DNA from: Hymenobacter translucens
Lineage (GTDB): Bacteria; Bacteroidota; Bacteroidia; Cytophagales; Hymenobacteraceae
Assembly (NCBI RefSeq): GCF_020685205.1
Contig: NZ_JAJERB010000013.1
Coordinates: 1 to 64,000, forward strand
DNA length: 64,000 nucleotides
Direction of reading: 5' to 3'
Of the stretch, positions 8,691-16,463 are shown piece after piece. The notes under the pieces are model-generated. The model did not search any database. It was not told the DNA's origin and saw only the letters and a program-made list of their open reading frames with translations. The first letter of the stretch is position 1. Every line of letters starts with the position of its first letter. The translations under genes and the position numbers were made by a program.

Positions 8691-10346
8691 TTAGCGCTGG
8701 GAAATGGTTACGGTTTTCTTCGAGACTTTGTCGCCAAACTCGACGTCCTTCTTGGCGGCTTTGGTGTCGGTGTTGCTCAGCTTCACGTCCTTGGCCCGGT
8801 CGCCGGTCACGCGCATCAGCAGCGTAGCGCCGGGCGTGTACTTGATGCCGTCGAGGGTGATGTTCTGGCTGTTCTGCACTTCCATAACCGGCATGGTTTC
8901 CTGGCTGAGCAGGGTCACGTTCTTGAGGCGGATGCCGTCGGCTTCGATGCACACGAGGCCTTTCTTGCTTTGCAGCACGGCGTTTTCGATGGTGATGTCC
9001 TTCACGGGCATCTCGGGCAGGCCGCGCAGCATGATGGCCGTTTCGGCGCCGTCGCAGGTCACGTTCTTGATGCTGATGCTGCGGAACTGGGGCGTGCCCT
9101 CGTTCTTGGGCTCAGCCCTGATGACGGGCGGGGCCGTCGACTCGCCGGCCAGCGGCACGGGGTCCTTGGCCATGTAGTACAGGTCGAAGATAATGGCCTG
9201 GCCCACGATGTCCTTCATGGTGATGTTGTCGATGAAGATGTTCTCGACCACGCCGCCCCGGCCCCGGGCCGCCTTGAAGCGCAGGCCCACGTCGGTGCCC
9301 ATAAAGGAGACGTTGGAAACGTAGATGTTGCGGGCCCCGCCCGACATTTCCGAGCCAATGACAAAGCCGCCGTGGCCGTGGTACACCTTGCTGTCGCGGA
9401 TGATGAAGTTCTCGGTGGGCATGCCCCGCTTGCGGCCCTGCTCGTCGCGGCCGCTCTTGATGCAGATGGCGTCGTCGCCCACGTCAAACGTGCAGCCTTC
9501 CACGATGCCGTTCTTGCAGGACTCCAGGTCCAGGGCGTCGGTATTCTGCCCGTACTCGGGGTTGAGCACCGTCACGTTGCGCACGGTGATATCCTCGCTC
9601 ATCAGCGGGTGCAGGCTCCAGGCGGGGGAGTTCTGGAAGGTCGGGCCTTCCAGCAGCAGGCGCTGGCAGTGGTCCAGAACCAGCATATCGGGCCGCAGGA
9701 AGTCCTTGATGTGCTCGAAGTCCTTGGTATCCTGACCCGGCTTGAGGTAAAATGCCTCCGGAATAGTGGAGCCTTTCAGGGCCTGGGCCGAGGGATACCA
9801 GGTGTCTTTCTTCTCGTTGGTAACGCCGGTTTCGATCAGGCGCTTCCACTGGGTTTCGGTGAGCTTGCTTTTCTTGACCGGCCGCCAGGCGGCACCGTTG
9901 CCGTCGAATACGCCCGGACCGGTGATGGCAATGTTCTGGAGGTCCTTACCGTAGATCAGGGCCTGGTTGCGCACAGCCGCCACGCCTTCCCAGCTGGTTT
10001 TGATCAGGTGGTAGTCGGCAAAGTTCCTGGTGAACTGCACGAAGGCACCCTTGGTCACGTGCAGGTTCACGTTGGAGCGCATCTCGATGGGGCCGGTCAG
10101 CCAGTGGCCGCGGGGCACCAGCACCACGCCCCCGCCGGCTTTGCTGCTGGCGTCGATGGCCTGCTGAATGGCGGTGGTGTTTTTGGTTAGGCCGTCGGCC
10201 ACGGCCCCGAACTTGACGATGGAAATCGTGTCTTTCCGGAACGAGGGGGTTTTCACCACCGGCAGGGCCGGGGCGGCGGCCAGGGCCGGCAGCTGGGTGA
10301 GCAGGGCCCCGAGGGTCAGGCCGGCCAGGGAAGCAAATCGTTTCAT
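8691..10346 (-). CDS. Exported GH28 polygalacturonase-family pectinase
   Basis: Inverting glycosidase of the right-handed beta-helix type acting on polygalacturonan or rhamnogalacturonan. Residues 1-25 (MKRFASLAGLTLGALL...ALAAAP) are a signal peptide. The family motifs are present in order: QNTDALDLES, VGDDAICIKSG (paired Asp), GHGGFVIGSEMSGG, and RFKAARGRGG (the RxK motif). At 551 residues it is longer than minimal GH28 enzymes because of inserts in the N-terminal third. The ATG at 10346 is preferred over an upstream TTG. An operator-like site lies about 210 bases upstream. The GH105 gene follows after five bases, so the enzymes are made together. Confidence 0.94.
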   Translation of the reverse strand: MKRFASLAGLTLGALLTQLPALAAAPALPVVKTPSFRKDTISIVKFGAVADGLTKNTTAIQQAIDASSKAGGGVVLVPRGHWLTGPIEMRSNVNLHVTKGAFVQFTRNFADYHLIKTSWEGVAAVRNQALIYGKDLQNIAITGPGVFDGNGAAWRPVKKSKLTETQWKRLIETGVTNEKKDTWYPSAQALKGSTIPEAFYLKPGQDTKDFEHIKDFLRPDMLVLDHCQRLLLEGPTFQNSPAWSLHPLMSEDITVRNVTVLNPEYGQNTDALDLESCKNGIVEGCTFDVGDDAICIKSGRDEQGRKRGMPTENFIIRDSKVYHGHGGFVIGSEMSGGARNIYVSNVSFMGTDVGLRFKAARGRGGVVENIFIDNITMKDIVGQAIIFDLYYMAKDPVPLAGESTAPPVIRAEPKNEGTPQFRSISIKNVTCDGAETAIMLRGLPEMPVKDITIENAVLQSKKGLVCIEADGIRLKNVTLLSQETMPVMEVQNSQNITLDGIKYTPGATLLMRVTGDRAKDVKLSNTDTKAAKKDVEFGDKVSKKTVTISQR

Positions 10347-10859
10347 AAGCAAAGGAAGGAAGCGGCGTCGGGTGGGACGAATGAGCGGAGGTCAGGGCAA
10401 AACCGCGGCCAGCTTTCCGGGAAGCTCACTTTCCTTGCTACGAAACGTAGGGAATTTGATTTTCACGGGATTCCGGCCTTGGGCAACATGCCTGCTGACT
10501 TGGGTTAAACCACTAGTAAGCTCCGTAATTCCGGCCAATTCTGCCCGTTTTTCTATGCAAACGTTACCGGGAACGATGTCAAACCCCACTATTAATCGTT
10601 TTTAACTTCTTCCGATATACGCTGCCGGCAACCGGGAGCTGAACGGCTCCGCCGGGTCCAGATAAAAGGGCCCGGCATTCAATTGTACTATTCCTGCTGA
10701 AGCCCACAGCTGACCCACCCTACTTACGCCGGGGCTTACCTGCCAGCTGGCCTGAACAACCCTTCTGCGGGCACTTAGCTCAACCTTTTGCAGCCGGCGG
10801 CAGTAACAGCAAAACCGGCCGCGTAGCCGGCCCGCACCCTACCCTTCTTTCTCAAAGCC
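10347..10859. other. Gene-free 513-base region with the GH28 control sequences
   Basis: No convincing coding sequence on either strand. It must contain the leftward promoter of the GH28-GH105 pair, and it holds the operator-like site at 10557-10580. I could not identify a clear TAnnTTTG box for the leftward promoter. The stretch 10600-10859 looks unremarkable and presumably carries the promoter of the small lipoprotein gene. Confidence 0.6.
10557..10580. promoter_or_regulatory. Operator-like palindrome upstream of GH28
   Basis: Core AACGTTACCGGGAACGAT (10560-10577); 21 of 24 positions match the site at 5280-5303 between kduD and the LacI-type gene. Finding it twice in the window, both times in front of pectin/uronate genes, supports a shared regulator. 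Confidence 0.7.
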
Positions 10860-11033
10860 ATGAAAAATCTTCGTCTGTACCTGCTGCCCTTCCTTCTGAT
10901 TCTCCTCACGTTCAGCGTCAGCAGCTGCGACGTCGTGGGCGGCATTTTCAAAGCAGGAGCTTATACGGCCTTGATCGGCGTGTTCGTGCTGGTGCTCCTA
11001 CTCTACTTCCTGGTGCGCAAGATGCGCCGCTAG
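10860..11033 (+). CDS. Small lipoprotein with one membrane segment (GGIFKAG family)
   Basis: A 57-residue product. The first 22 residues are a lipoprotein signal ending SVSSC, with Cys23 as the lipidated residue. Then follows VVGGIFKAGAYTAL, a hydrophobic segment (about 37-51) and a basic end VRKMRR. Short proteins with a Cys-x-VVGGIFKAG stretch are common in Bacteroidota genomes and are sometimes labelled phosphatidate cytidylyltransferase, which such a tiny protein cannot be; function unknown. A strong terminator follows 32 bases after the stop. Confidence 0.85.
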   Translation: MKNLRLYLLPFLLILLTFSVSSCDVVGGIFKAGAYTALIGVFVLVLLLYFLVRKMRR

Positions 11034-11064
11034 TCCCTCGTGAATCCTTCTGTGGCTGCTGGTC

Positions 11065-11108
11065 AGTCAATAAAAAAGGCCCTGCAAGCAGGGCCTTTTT
11101 TATTGACT
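11065..11108. terminator. Bidirectional terminator, 21-base perfect stem
   Basis: Arms 11065-11085 and 11088-11108 pair perfectly around AA, with an AAAAAAGGCCCTGC/GCAGGGCCTTTTTT centre. It separates the rightward small lipoprotein gene from the leftward hydroxylase gene, whose stop is at 11126, and gives a U-run in both directions. Confidence 0.92.
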
Positions 11109-11125
11109 GTAGCGGAATGTACCGG

Positions 11126-11800
11126 TTAAGCCCGACGGCGGGGCATTGTGCCAAATACGTGGTCCCAGATGGTGCTCGACACGCCGTAAGCGGCTCCTTC
11201 CTGGCTGTAGTGGTGCATGGCATGGTGGTGCCAGAGCAGCTTCAGGAAGTTTTTGGGCGGGGCGTACATGTGCATGATGTAATGCACGAACAGGTAGATG
11301 GCGTAGCCGAATACAAAGCCGGCCAGCACCCCGAAAGCGGCGTGCCCAAAGGTGAAGCGGAAGATGAAGAACAGCACGGACGTAACGAAAACCGTCAGGA
11401 TAGGCGGCATGGCCAGCCGGGTTTTGTCTTTCGGGTATTCGTGGTGCACGCCGTGCATGGTGTACTGAAACTTAGCCCGGGCCGGCGTGGTGGGGGCAAT
11501 GTGGTAGATGTAGCGGTGAGCCAGGTACTCGGCCAGCGTGAACAGCAGGAGCCCGCCCACGAACAGCCCAAAGGCCGAAAAGCCAACGATAAAGCCCCGG
11601 GTAAGCCCGTAGTACAGGCTGATGACGGCCGTCAGCAGGAAGATGGAAACCGGGAGGGCAATGTGGGTATGCGTGAGCCGCTCCAGCACCGGGTTCTGAA
11701 AAAGCTGGGCCGACCCTTTGTGCTTAGGCTTCACGGGCGCTACACTGGGCGAAGGGCTGGTGGGGGCGGAAGGCGAAGGGGCAGTGGAGACTGGATTCAT
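11126..11800 (-). CDS. Fatty acid hydroxylase / sterol desaturase family membrane protein
   Basis: Di-iron membrane hydroxylase of 224 residues. The His clusters are visible: EYLAHRYIYH (about 104-113), HGVHHEYPKD (about 127-136), FVHYIMHMY (about 183-191) and HHHAMHHYS (about 203-211), interleaved with four hydrophobic segments. The arrangement resembles fatty-acid 2-hydroxylases, which in Bacteroidota may act on sphingolipid or other lipid acyl chains; the substrate is not shown by the sequence. The N-terminal 35 residues are Pro/Ser-rich and probably disordered. It reads alone leftwards, 76 bases from aroK. Confidence 0.88.
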   Translation of the reverse strand: MNPVSTAPSPSAPTSPSPSVAPVKPKHKGSAQLFQNPVLERLTHTHIALPVSIFLLTAVISLYYGLTRGFIVGFSAFGLFVGGLLLFTLAEYLAHRYIYHIAPTTPARAKFQYTMHGVHHEYPKDKTRLAMPPILTVFVTSVLFFIFRFTFGHAAFGVLAGFVFGYAIYLFVHYIMHMYAPPKNFLKLLWHHHAMHHYSQEGAAYGVSSTIWDHVFGTMPRRRA

Positions 11801-11876
11801 GCAAAGGACGTCTGGTCAGAAACAAAAGTAGGTACAAGCGCGCAAACCCTGTACCAAAAGACCTGCCGCCCAATGG

Positions 11877-12395
11877 TTAGCCGGTGGTCCGGTAGCGTAA
11901 CAACAGCCTCTCGACTGCTTCAACGCTGCATACGGGGAAGGAGCACCGCAGGGGAGCCCGCTCATAAAACTGCCGCCGGGCAGCGAAGGTTTCACGGAGC
12001 CGGTCTTCCGGGTTGGCGGCATTCAGTAACGGCCGGCTGCCCGCGCTCAGGCTAACCCGCCGGGTTAGCTCCGCCACCGGTACCTCCAGGTATAACGCCG
12101 TGCCCTCGCGCAGCAGCACCTCCAGGTTCTGATGAAAGCAGGGAGTGCCACCGCCGGTAGCCAGCACCAGATCGGGCAGTTCGGCAACCAGCCGGCGTAG
12201 CACGTCGGCTTCCCGCTGCCGGAAGTAAGCCTCTCCCTCCTCGGCAAAAATAGCGGCTACCGTCCGGCCTTCCTCCCGGATAATCTCCTCGTCAAGGTCG
12301 CGGAAAGGCCAGCCCAGGTGCGCCGCCAGGTCCCGGCCGAGCGTGGTTTTGCCGGCCCCGGGCATTCCGATTAAAAACAGGCGGCCGGTTGTCAT
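11877..12395 (-). CDS. aroK: Shikimate kinase
   Basis: Phosphorylates shikimate at the 3-hydroxyl with ATP (fifth step of chorismate synthesis). The 172 residues carry the Walker A loop GMPGAGKTTLG (residues 9-19), the substrate-binding FRDLDEEIIREEG (about 31-43), FRQREADVLRRL, the glycine-rich LATGGGTPCF (about 78-87) and a lid segment around RRVSLSAGSRPLL. Size and motif order are normal. It is next to an unrelated leftward ABC permease gene 64 bases upstream. Confidence 0.96.
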   Translation of the reverse strand: MTTGRLFLIGMPGAGKTTLGRDLAAHLGWPFRDLDEEIIREEGRTVAAIFAEEGEAYFRQREADVLRRLVAELPDLVLATGGGTPCFHQNLEVLLREGTALYLEVPVAELTRRVSLSAGSRPLLNAANPEDRLRETFAARRQFYERAPLRCSFPVCSVEAVERLLLRYRTTG

Positions 12396-12459
12396 AGGAT
12401 CAGGAGCGGATAAGCTGAAAATGGCCCCCAGTGGCGCTGAGTGGCGGTCGGATCTGCTG

Positions 12460-13515
12460 TTAGCCCAACTTCACCCGCGGGTCCAGCATGGCGTAAAGTA
12501 CGTCCACGACGATGTTGACCAGCACAAACAGAAAGGCAATAAAGATAGTGGCGCCCATCACGACCGGAAAGTCGAGGTTTTCCACGGCCTTGAGCGTGAC
12601 GGTGCCCAGGCCCTTCCAATTGAAGATGTACTCGATAAAGAAGGCGCCGGCCATCAGCGACGCCAGCCAGCCCGATACCGCCGTAATAACCGGGTTTAGC
12701 GCGTTTTTCAGCGCGTGCCCCACTACCGTGCGGTAGCCCGACAGCCCCTTGGCCCTAGCCGTGCGGATGTAGTCCTGGCTGAGCACGTCGAGCATGGAGC
12801 TGCGGGTAAGCTGGGTGATGACGGCCAGGGGACGGATGCCGAGGGCAAAAGCCGGCAGCAGCAGGTTGCGCAGCACCAGGTGGCGGCCGCTGAACGGGTC
12901 GGTTTCAAACAGCTGCCCGGTCAGGTTCAGGCCGGTCCACCGGCTCCAGTAGAAGCCAAACGTCATGGCAATGAGGATGCCGGCCACGAACGACGGTACC
13001 GAAATACCCAGCACGGAGGTCGTAATCAGGGTGCGGTCAAGCCAGGAATGAGGCTTCAGGGCCGCCACGATGCCGAACAGAATGCCGAGGGTAGCGGCCA
13101 GCAGCATAGCGGCCAGTGCCAGCCACAGCGTGCCGGTGAAATGGTCCATCAGGATGCTGAGCACGTCCTTGTTGCTTTGAAACGAGCGGCGCAGATAGGG
13201 CGTCTTCAGCACCAGGGCCTTTTCGCCCAGCGGCAGCACCGTGAGGCCGCCGTACTTGGCCGTTCCGGCCGAGTCGCGGGCGTGCAGACCCAGGGGCGAC
13301 ACGTCGTTCAGGTAGCTGGCCAGCTGCACGGGCAGGGGCTGGTCGAGGCCCAGGTCGGCGGCAATGGCGGCGCGGGTAGCCAGGTCGGAGCGTTGACCGG
13401 CCAGCAGCGCCACTGGGTCGCCGGGCAGCACGTTGAACAGAAAGAATACCGTGAGGGCCACCCCCATCAGCACCAGCACACCCTGCAGCAGGCGGCGCAG
13501 CAGAAAAGAAAGCAT
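12460..13515 (-). CDS. Peptide/nickel-type ABC transporter permease (DppB/OppB family)
   Basis: A 351-residue inner-membrane permease. It begins MLSFLLRRLLQGVLVLMGV, contains the DppB-type NVLPGDPVALLAGQ near residue 30, a periplasmic loop of about 60 residues, and the ABC coupling region RTARAKGLSGYRTVVGHALKNALNPVI (given here as the EAA-like loop). About six hydrophobic segments are visible. No partner permease, ATPase or binding protein lies nearby, so the other subunits must be encoded elsewhere. Substrate cannot be read from the sequence. Confidence 0.92.
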   Translation of the reverse strand: MLSFLLRRLLQGVLVLMGVALTVFFLFNVLPGDPVALLAGQRSDLATRAAIAADLGLDQPLPVQLASYLNDVSPLGLHARDSAGTAKYGGLTVLPLGEKALVLKTPYLRRSFQSNKDVLSILMDHFTGTLWLALAAMLLAATLGILFGIVAALKPHSWLDRTLITTSVLGISVPSFVAGILIAMTFGFYWSRWTGLNLTGQLFETDPFSGRHLVLRNLLLPAFALGIRPLAVITQLTRSSMLDVLSQDYIRTARAKGLSGYRTVVGHALKNALNPVITAVSGWLASLMAGAFFIEYIFNWKGLGTVTLKAVENLDFPVVMGATIFIAFLFVLVNIVVDVLYAMLDPRVKLG

Positions 13516-13538
13516 GGGTTTTAGTTCTTAGGATCTTC

Positions 13539-13645
13539 GGGACTTAGGGCTTAGGCTTCGTTCTGAACGACAGGTTAGCAAGGTAATCGGACAAATCCGG
13601 CCGTGCAGGCTAGGTTGGACGACTAAGACCTAAGCCCTAAGTCCC
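13539..13645. repeat. Intergenic inverted repeat, family B (ACTTAGGGCTTAGG type)
   Basis: Perfect 17-base arms GGGACTTAGGGCTTAGG (13539-13555) and CCTAAGCCCTAAGTCCC (13629-13645) around a 73-base spacer, between the ABC permease start and the DoxX gene stop. A degenerate half copy (CTTAGAACTTAGGGCCTTAG) follows the beta-barrel gene near 22129. Confidence 0.75.
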
Positions 13646-13651
13646 TGAGAC

Positions 13652-14752
13652 CTATAATAACTCCTCCAGCTTGGCGCGGTCGGGAATGTCGTGGTAATGG
13701 AACTTGCCTTTCACCACGCCGTCTTTGAGCAGGATAAAGCCCGGGTTGGAGCGAATCATGGACTTGAGCACCGTGGCATCGGCGTAGTAGAACGGGGCCG
13801 ACAGGTTGACCTCGTGCCGGAACGCATCAAACTCATTGGGGCTGCTGCTGGTCACGACTACCGGGGTAATCTTTTTGCGCGACGAGTCGGCCGACTGGAA
13901 CAGGGCGTTGATTTTGTCGAACCGGTCCCGGTCGGTTTTGTCGGTGTTCTGCACGATGAGCACGAGGCGGTTGCCCTTCAGGATTTCCTGGGTGAAGTCC
14001 CCCGTGTCGTTCCAGATCCGGAAATCGGTGATTTTGGGGCCGTCCTCGGGATTCAGGGCCACCATCTGCTTGTACTTCCAGGTGGTGTCGGTGGGGTACT
14101 CGGTGAACTCCTTGCTTTCCCCGTTCTTTTCCATCACGTACTTGAACCGCAGCGGGGCGACCGGCTTCATCAGCTTGCCGATGTCGTTGCCGACCTTGTA
14201 GGGCAGGAAGTCGAAGTACGGCAGGTGGCCCAGGGCGTACACCCCGATGCCAATGGCCACGGCGGTAGCCACGGTCATGTACATCACGCCCAGCGTGCCC
14301 TTGGCAAACACCCGGCGCAGGTAGCGCTGATTCAGGAATACGACCAGCCACAAACCCAGCAGCACCAGGTCTTTGCTGAACGACTGCCAGGGCGTGAGCT
14401 TGATAAAGTCGCCGAAGCATCCGCAGTCGGTGACCTTGTTGAAGAAGGCCGAGTAGAACGTGAGGAAGGCAAAAAACACGAGCAGGGCCAGCAGGGTCCA
14501 GAGCGTCTTGCGCAGGTGCCAGCGCAGCAGCAAAGCCACCCCCAGAATCACCTCCAGGGAGCTGAGCAGGATGGAAATCAGGCGGGCGCTGCTGTGGAAA
14601 ACCATGAAGAACGAGCCGAAGTCCTGGGAGAAGACCTCGAAATACTCTTCCAGCTTGAGCGCCGTGCCGATGGGGTCGTTGAGCTTGACCAGCCCGGAAA
14701 AGATAAAGACGATGCCCAGCAGGGCCCAGCAGATGCGGGTGAAGGTTCTCAT
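13652..14752 (-). CDS. DoxX-family membrane protein with C-terminal thioredoxin-like region (BT_3928 type)
   Basis: A 366-residue protein. Residues 1-175 hold four to five membrane segments beginning RICWALLGIVFIFSGLVKLNDP, the DoxX/MauE-like signature, and a TDCGCFGDF motif whose Cys pair could be redox-active. Residues about 180-366 are soluble, with the pattern EILKGNRLVLIVQNTDKTD and NPGFILLKDGVVKGKFHYHD, resembling a thioredoxin-like fold without a clear CxxC. In Bacteroidota this protein commonly sits beside DUF1599 and near folP/cdaA, as here. The exact role is unknown. It begins eight bases after the DUF1599 stop, so the two are probably co-transcribed. Confidence 0.85.
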   Translation of the reverse strand: MRTFTRICWALLGIVFIFSGLVKLNDPIGTALKLEEYFEVFSQDFGSFFMVFHSSARLISILLSSLEVILGVALLLRWHLRKTLWTLLALLVFFAFLTFYSAFFNKVTDCGCFGDFIKLTPWQSFSKDLVLLGLWLVVFLNQRYLRRVFAKGTLGVMYMTVATAVAIGIGVYALGHLPYFDFLPYKVGNDIGKLMKPVAPLRFKYVMEKNGESKEFTEYPTDTTWKYKQMVALNPEDGPKITDFRIWNDTGDFTQEILKGNRLVLIVQNTDKTDRDRFDKINALFQSADSSRKKITPVVVTSSSPNEFDAFRHEVNLSAPFYYADATVLKSMIRSNPGFILLKDGVVKGKFHYHDIPDRAKLEELL

Positions 14753-14759
14753 ACGGCCT

Positions 14760-15338
14760 TTAAACAGCGGATTCAGAATCAGGTTGCGGCATGGTCTGCG
14801 CGGCGCCGCGCTTTATCAGGGCAAACACCGCGTAGTTGAGCATGTCGCGGTAGTTGGCCTCCACGCCTTCCGACACGGTGGTTTGTCCGCCCAGGTCTTC
14901 GATCTGCTTGGTGCGGTGCAGCTTCATCAGGATGATGTCGGTAATGCTTTCGACCCGCATCTGCCGCCAGGCTTCGCCGTAGTCGTGGTTTTTCGCAAAC
15001 AGCAGCTCCCGGTTGGCGGCCACTTCGGCGTCGTAGGCGGCGGCTACCTCCTCGGCGGGCAGCTCCAGGGGCGTATTGGCGGGCAGGCGGGCCTGCATCA
15101 GCGCAATCACGCAGTAGTTGATGATGGCCACAAACTCCTCGTCCACGCCATCGGCGACGAGCTGCCGGCCTTTTTCCTGAATCGAGCGGATGCGCTGGGC
15201 CTTGATGTAGATCTGGTCGGTAACGGACGGCAGCCGCAGGATGCGCCAGGCCGTGCCGTAGTCGTGGGTTTTGGCCAGAAACAGCTGCCGGCACTGGCCC
15301 AGGATGTGGTCGTATTCGTGCTGGGTTTGGTTTCGCAA
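14760..15338 (-). CDS. DUF1599 (Nmad1-like) protein with two tandem repeats
   Basis: A 192-residue soluble protein made of two similar halves: LFLAKTHDYGTAWRILR...VTDQIYIKAQRIRSIQEKG and LLFAKNHDYGEAWRQMR...ITDIILMKLHRTKQIEDLGG, each followed by a helix ending in INYCVIALM or LNYAVFALIK. The HDYGxAWR motif is the family hallmark. Related domains are described as nucleotide-modification-associated (Nmad1), but the Bacteroidota chromosomal version has no proven reaction. It is upstream of the DoxX gene in a likely operon and divergent from folP-cdaA. Confidence 0.88.
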   Translation of the reverse strand: MRNQTQHEYDHILGQCRQLFLAKTHDYGTAWRILRLPSVTDQIYIKAQRIRSIQEKGRQLVADGVDEEFVAIINYCVIALMQARLPANTPLELPAEEVAAAYDAEVAANRELLFAKNHDYGEAWRQMRVESITDIILMKLHRTKQIEDLGGQTTVSEGVEANYRDMLNYAVFALIKRGAAQTMPQPDSESAV

Positions 15339-15383
15339 GATTTTGAGGCTATTTTGTTGGGGCTTGGGGTCCTGGATAGTTGG

Positions 15384-15570
15384 GGTCTTGGATTTTAGAT
15401 TCCGGAAGAGTGGGTTTCCGGGAGCTTAAATTTTAAAATCATAAGACGACAAAAAAACGACTGGCAACTACCACCCTGTTTCTTTGTCCTTCCAGGCGCA
15501 CGAGCGGCAAGGACGAGCTGAGCCGGTAAATCTAACACCGAAGCCGTTGGGTTATCCAAAATCCAAGACC
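15384..15570. repeat. Intergenic inverted repeat in the DUF1599/folP divergent region
   Basis: Arms GGTCTTGGATTTTAGAT (15384-15400) and ATCCAAAATCCAAGACC (15554-15570) pair at 16 of 17 positions across a 153-base spacer. The spacer must include the promoters for both divergent operons. The GGTCTTGG element recurs near 37117-37290. Confidence 0.65.
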
Positions 15571-15587
15571 TCTATAATTCAGGCCCC

Positions 15588-16463
15588 ATGAAAACGCAAG
15601 ATACGTGCTTTTTCCCGACGCAAACCCTGCTTTGTCCAGGTGGCCGCGTCCTGGATCTGCGCCGGCCGCAGGTCATGGGCATCCTTAACCTGACCCCCGA
15701 TTCCTTTTTCGCGGGCAGCCGCATCGGCACTGCTGACGAGCTGCTGCGCCGGGCCGAAGCCATGCTCACCGCCGGGGCCGCCCTCCTCGACCTAGGGGCC
15801 TACTCGTCTCGTCCGGGCGCCGAGCACATCAGCGAAGACGAGGAAAAGCGCCGCCTGCTGCCGGCCGTGGAAGCCGTGCGCCGCGCCTTTCCGCATGCCT
15901 TTCTTTCCGCCGACACCTTCCGGGCTACCGTTGCTGCCGAGGCCGTAGCCGCCGGTGCCGACCTGGTTAACGACATTAGCGGGGGCACCCTGGACGAGTC
16001 TATGTTCGCCACCGTGGGCCGGCTGCGGGTGCCCTACGTGCTGATGCACATGCGCGGCACGCCCCAGAACATGACCAAGCACACCGACTACGCCGACGAC
16101 ATCGTGCTGGAGCTAGTGCGCTACTTCCGCGACAAGCTGGCGTTGCTGCGGGCCGCGGGCGTGGTCGACGTGGTGCTGGACCCGGGCTTCGGCTTTGCTA
16201 AAACCGCAGCCCAGAGCCACGAGCTGCTACGGCGCCTGCCCGAGCTCCGGGTGCTGGGCTTGCCCATCCTGGCCGGCCTGTCCCGGAAGTCGATGGTGTA
16301 CAAGCCCCTGGGCCTGACTCCGGACGCCGCCCTGACCGGCACGGTGGCCGTCAATACGATGGCGCTGCTCAACGGGGCCGCAATTTTGCGCGTACACGAC
16401 GTTGCCGAAGCCGTGCAGACCATCCGGCTGGTGCATCCACCCTTTTCAGCTCCTTCTCCGTGA
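15588..16463 (+). CDS. folP: Dihydropteroate synthase
   Basis: Joins p-aminobenzoate to dihydropterin pyrophosphate in folate synthesis; the target of sulfonamides. In 291 residues it shows MGILNLTPDSFFAGSR (about 26-41), ADLVNDISGG (about 124-133), VLMHMRGTPQNM (about 148-159), DVVLDPGFGFAKT (about 189-201) and AGLSRKSMV (about 227-235). All pterin-site motifs look intact. The stop overlaps the cdaA start by four bases, a gene pair typical of Bacteroidota. Confidence 0.97.
   Translation: MKTQDTCFFPTQTLLCPGGRVLDLRRPQVMGILNLTPDSFFAGSRIGTADELLRRAEAMLTAGAALLDLGAYSSRPGAEHISEDEEKRRLLPAVEAVRRAFPHAFLSADTFRATVAAEAVAAGADLVNDISGGTLDESMFATVGRLRVPYVLMHMRGTPQNMTKHTDYADDIVLELVRYFRDKLALLRAAGVVDVVLDPGFGFAKTAAQSHELLRRLPELRVLGLPILAGLSRKSMVYKPLGLTPDAALTGTVAVNTMALLNGAAILRVHDVAEAVQTIRLVHPPFSAPSP

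Noticed and set aside
8686-8952. N-terminal extension of the GH105 frame to 8952
   Set aside because: It lies within the GH28 gene, is Arg/His-rich, and would bury a good signal peptide that begins at the GTG at 8685.
10860-11033. Phosphatidate cytidylyltransferase label for the small lipoprotein
   Set aside because: 57 residues with one helix cannot hold that enzyme; the label is a known mis-annotation for similar peptides.
12460-13515. A complete peptide ABC transporter operon
   Set aside because: Only one permease gene is present; neighbours are shikimate kinase and a DoxX protein, with no ATPase, second permease or binding protein.
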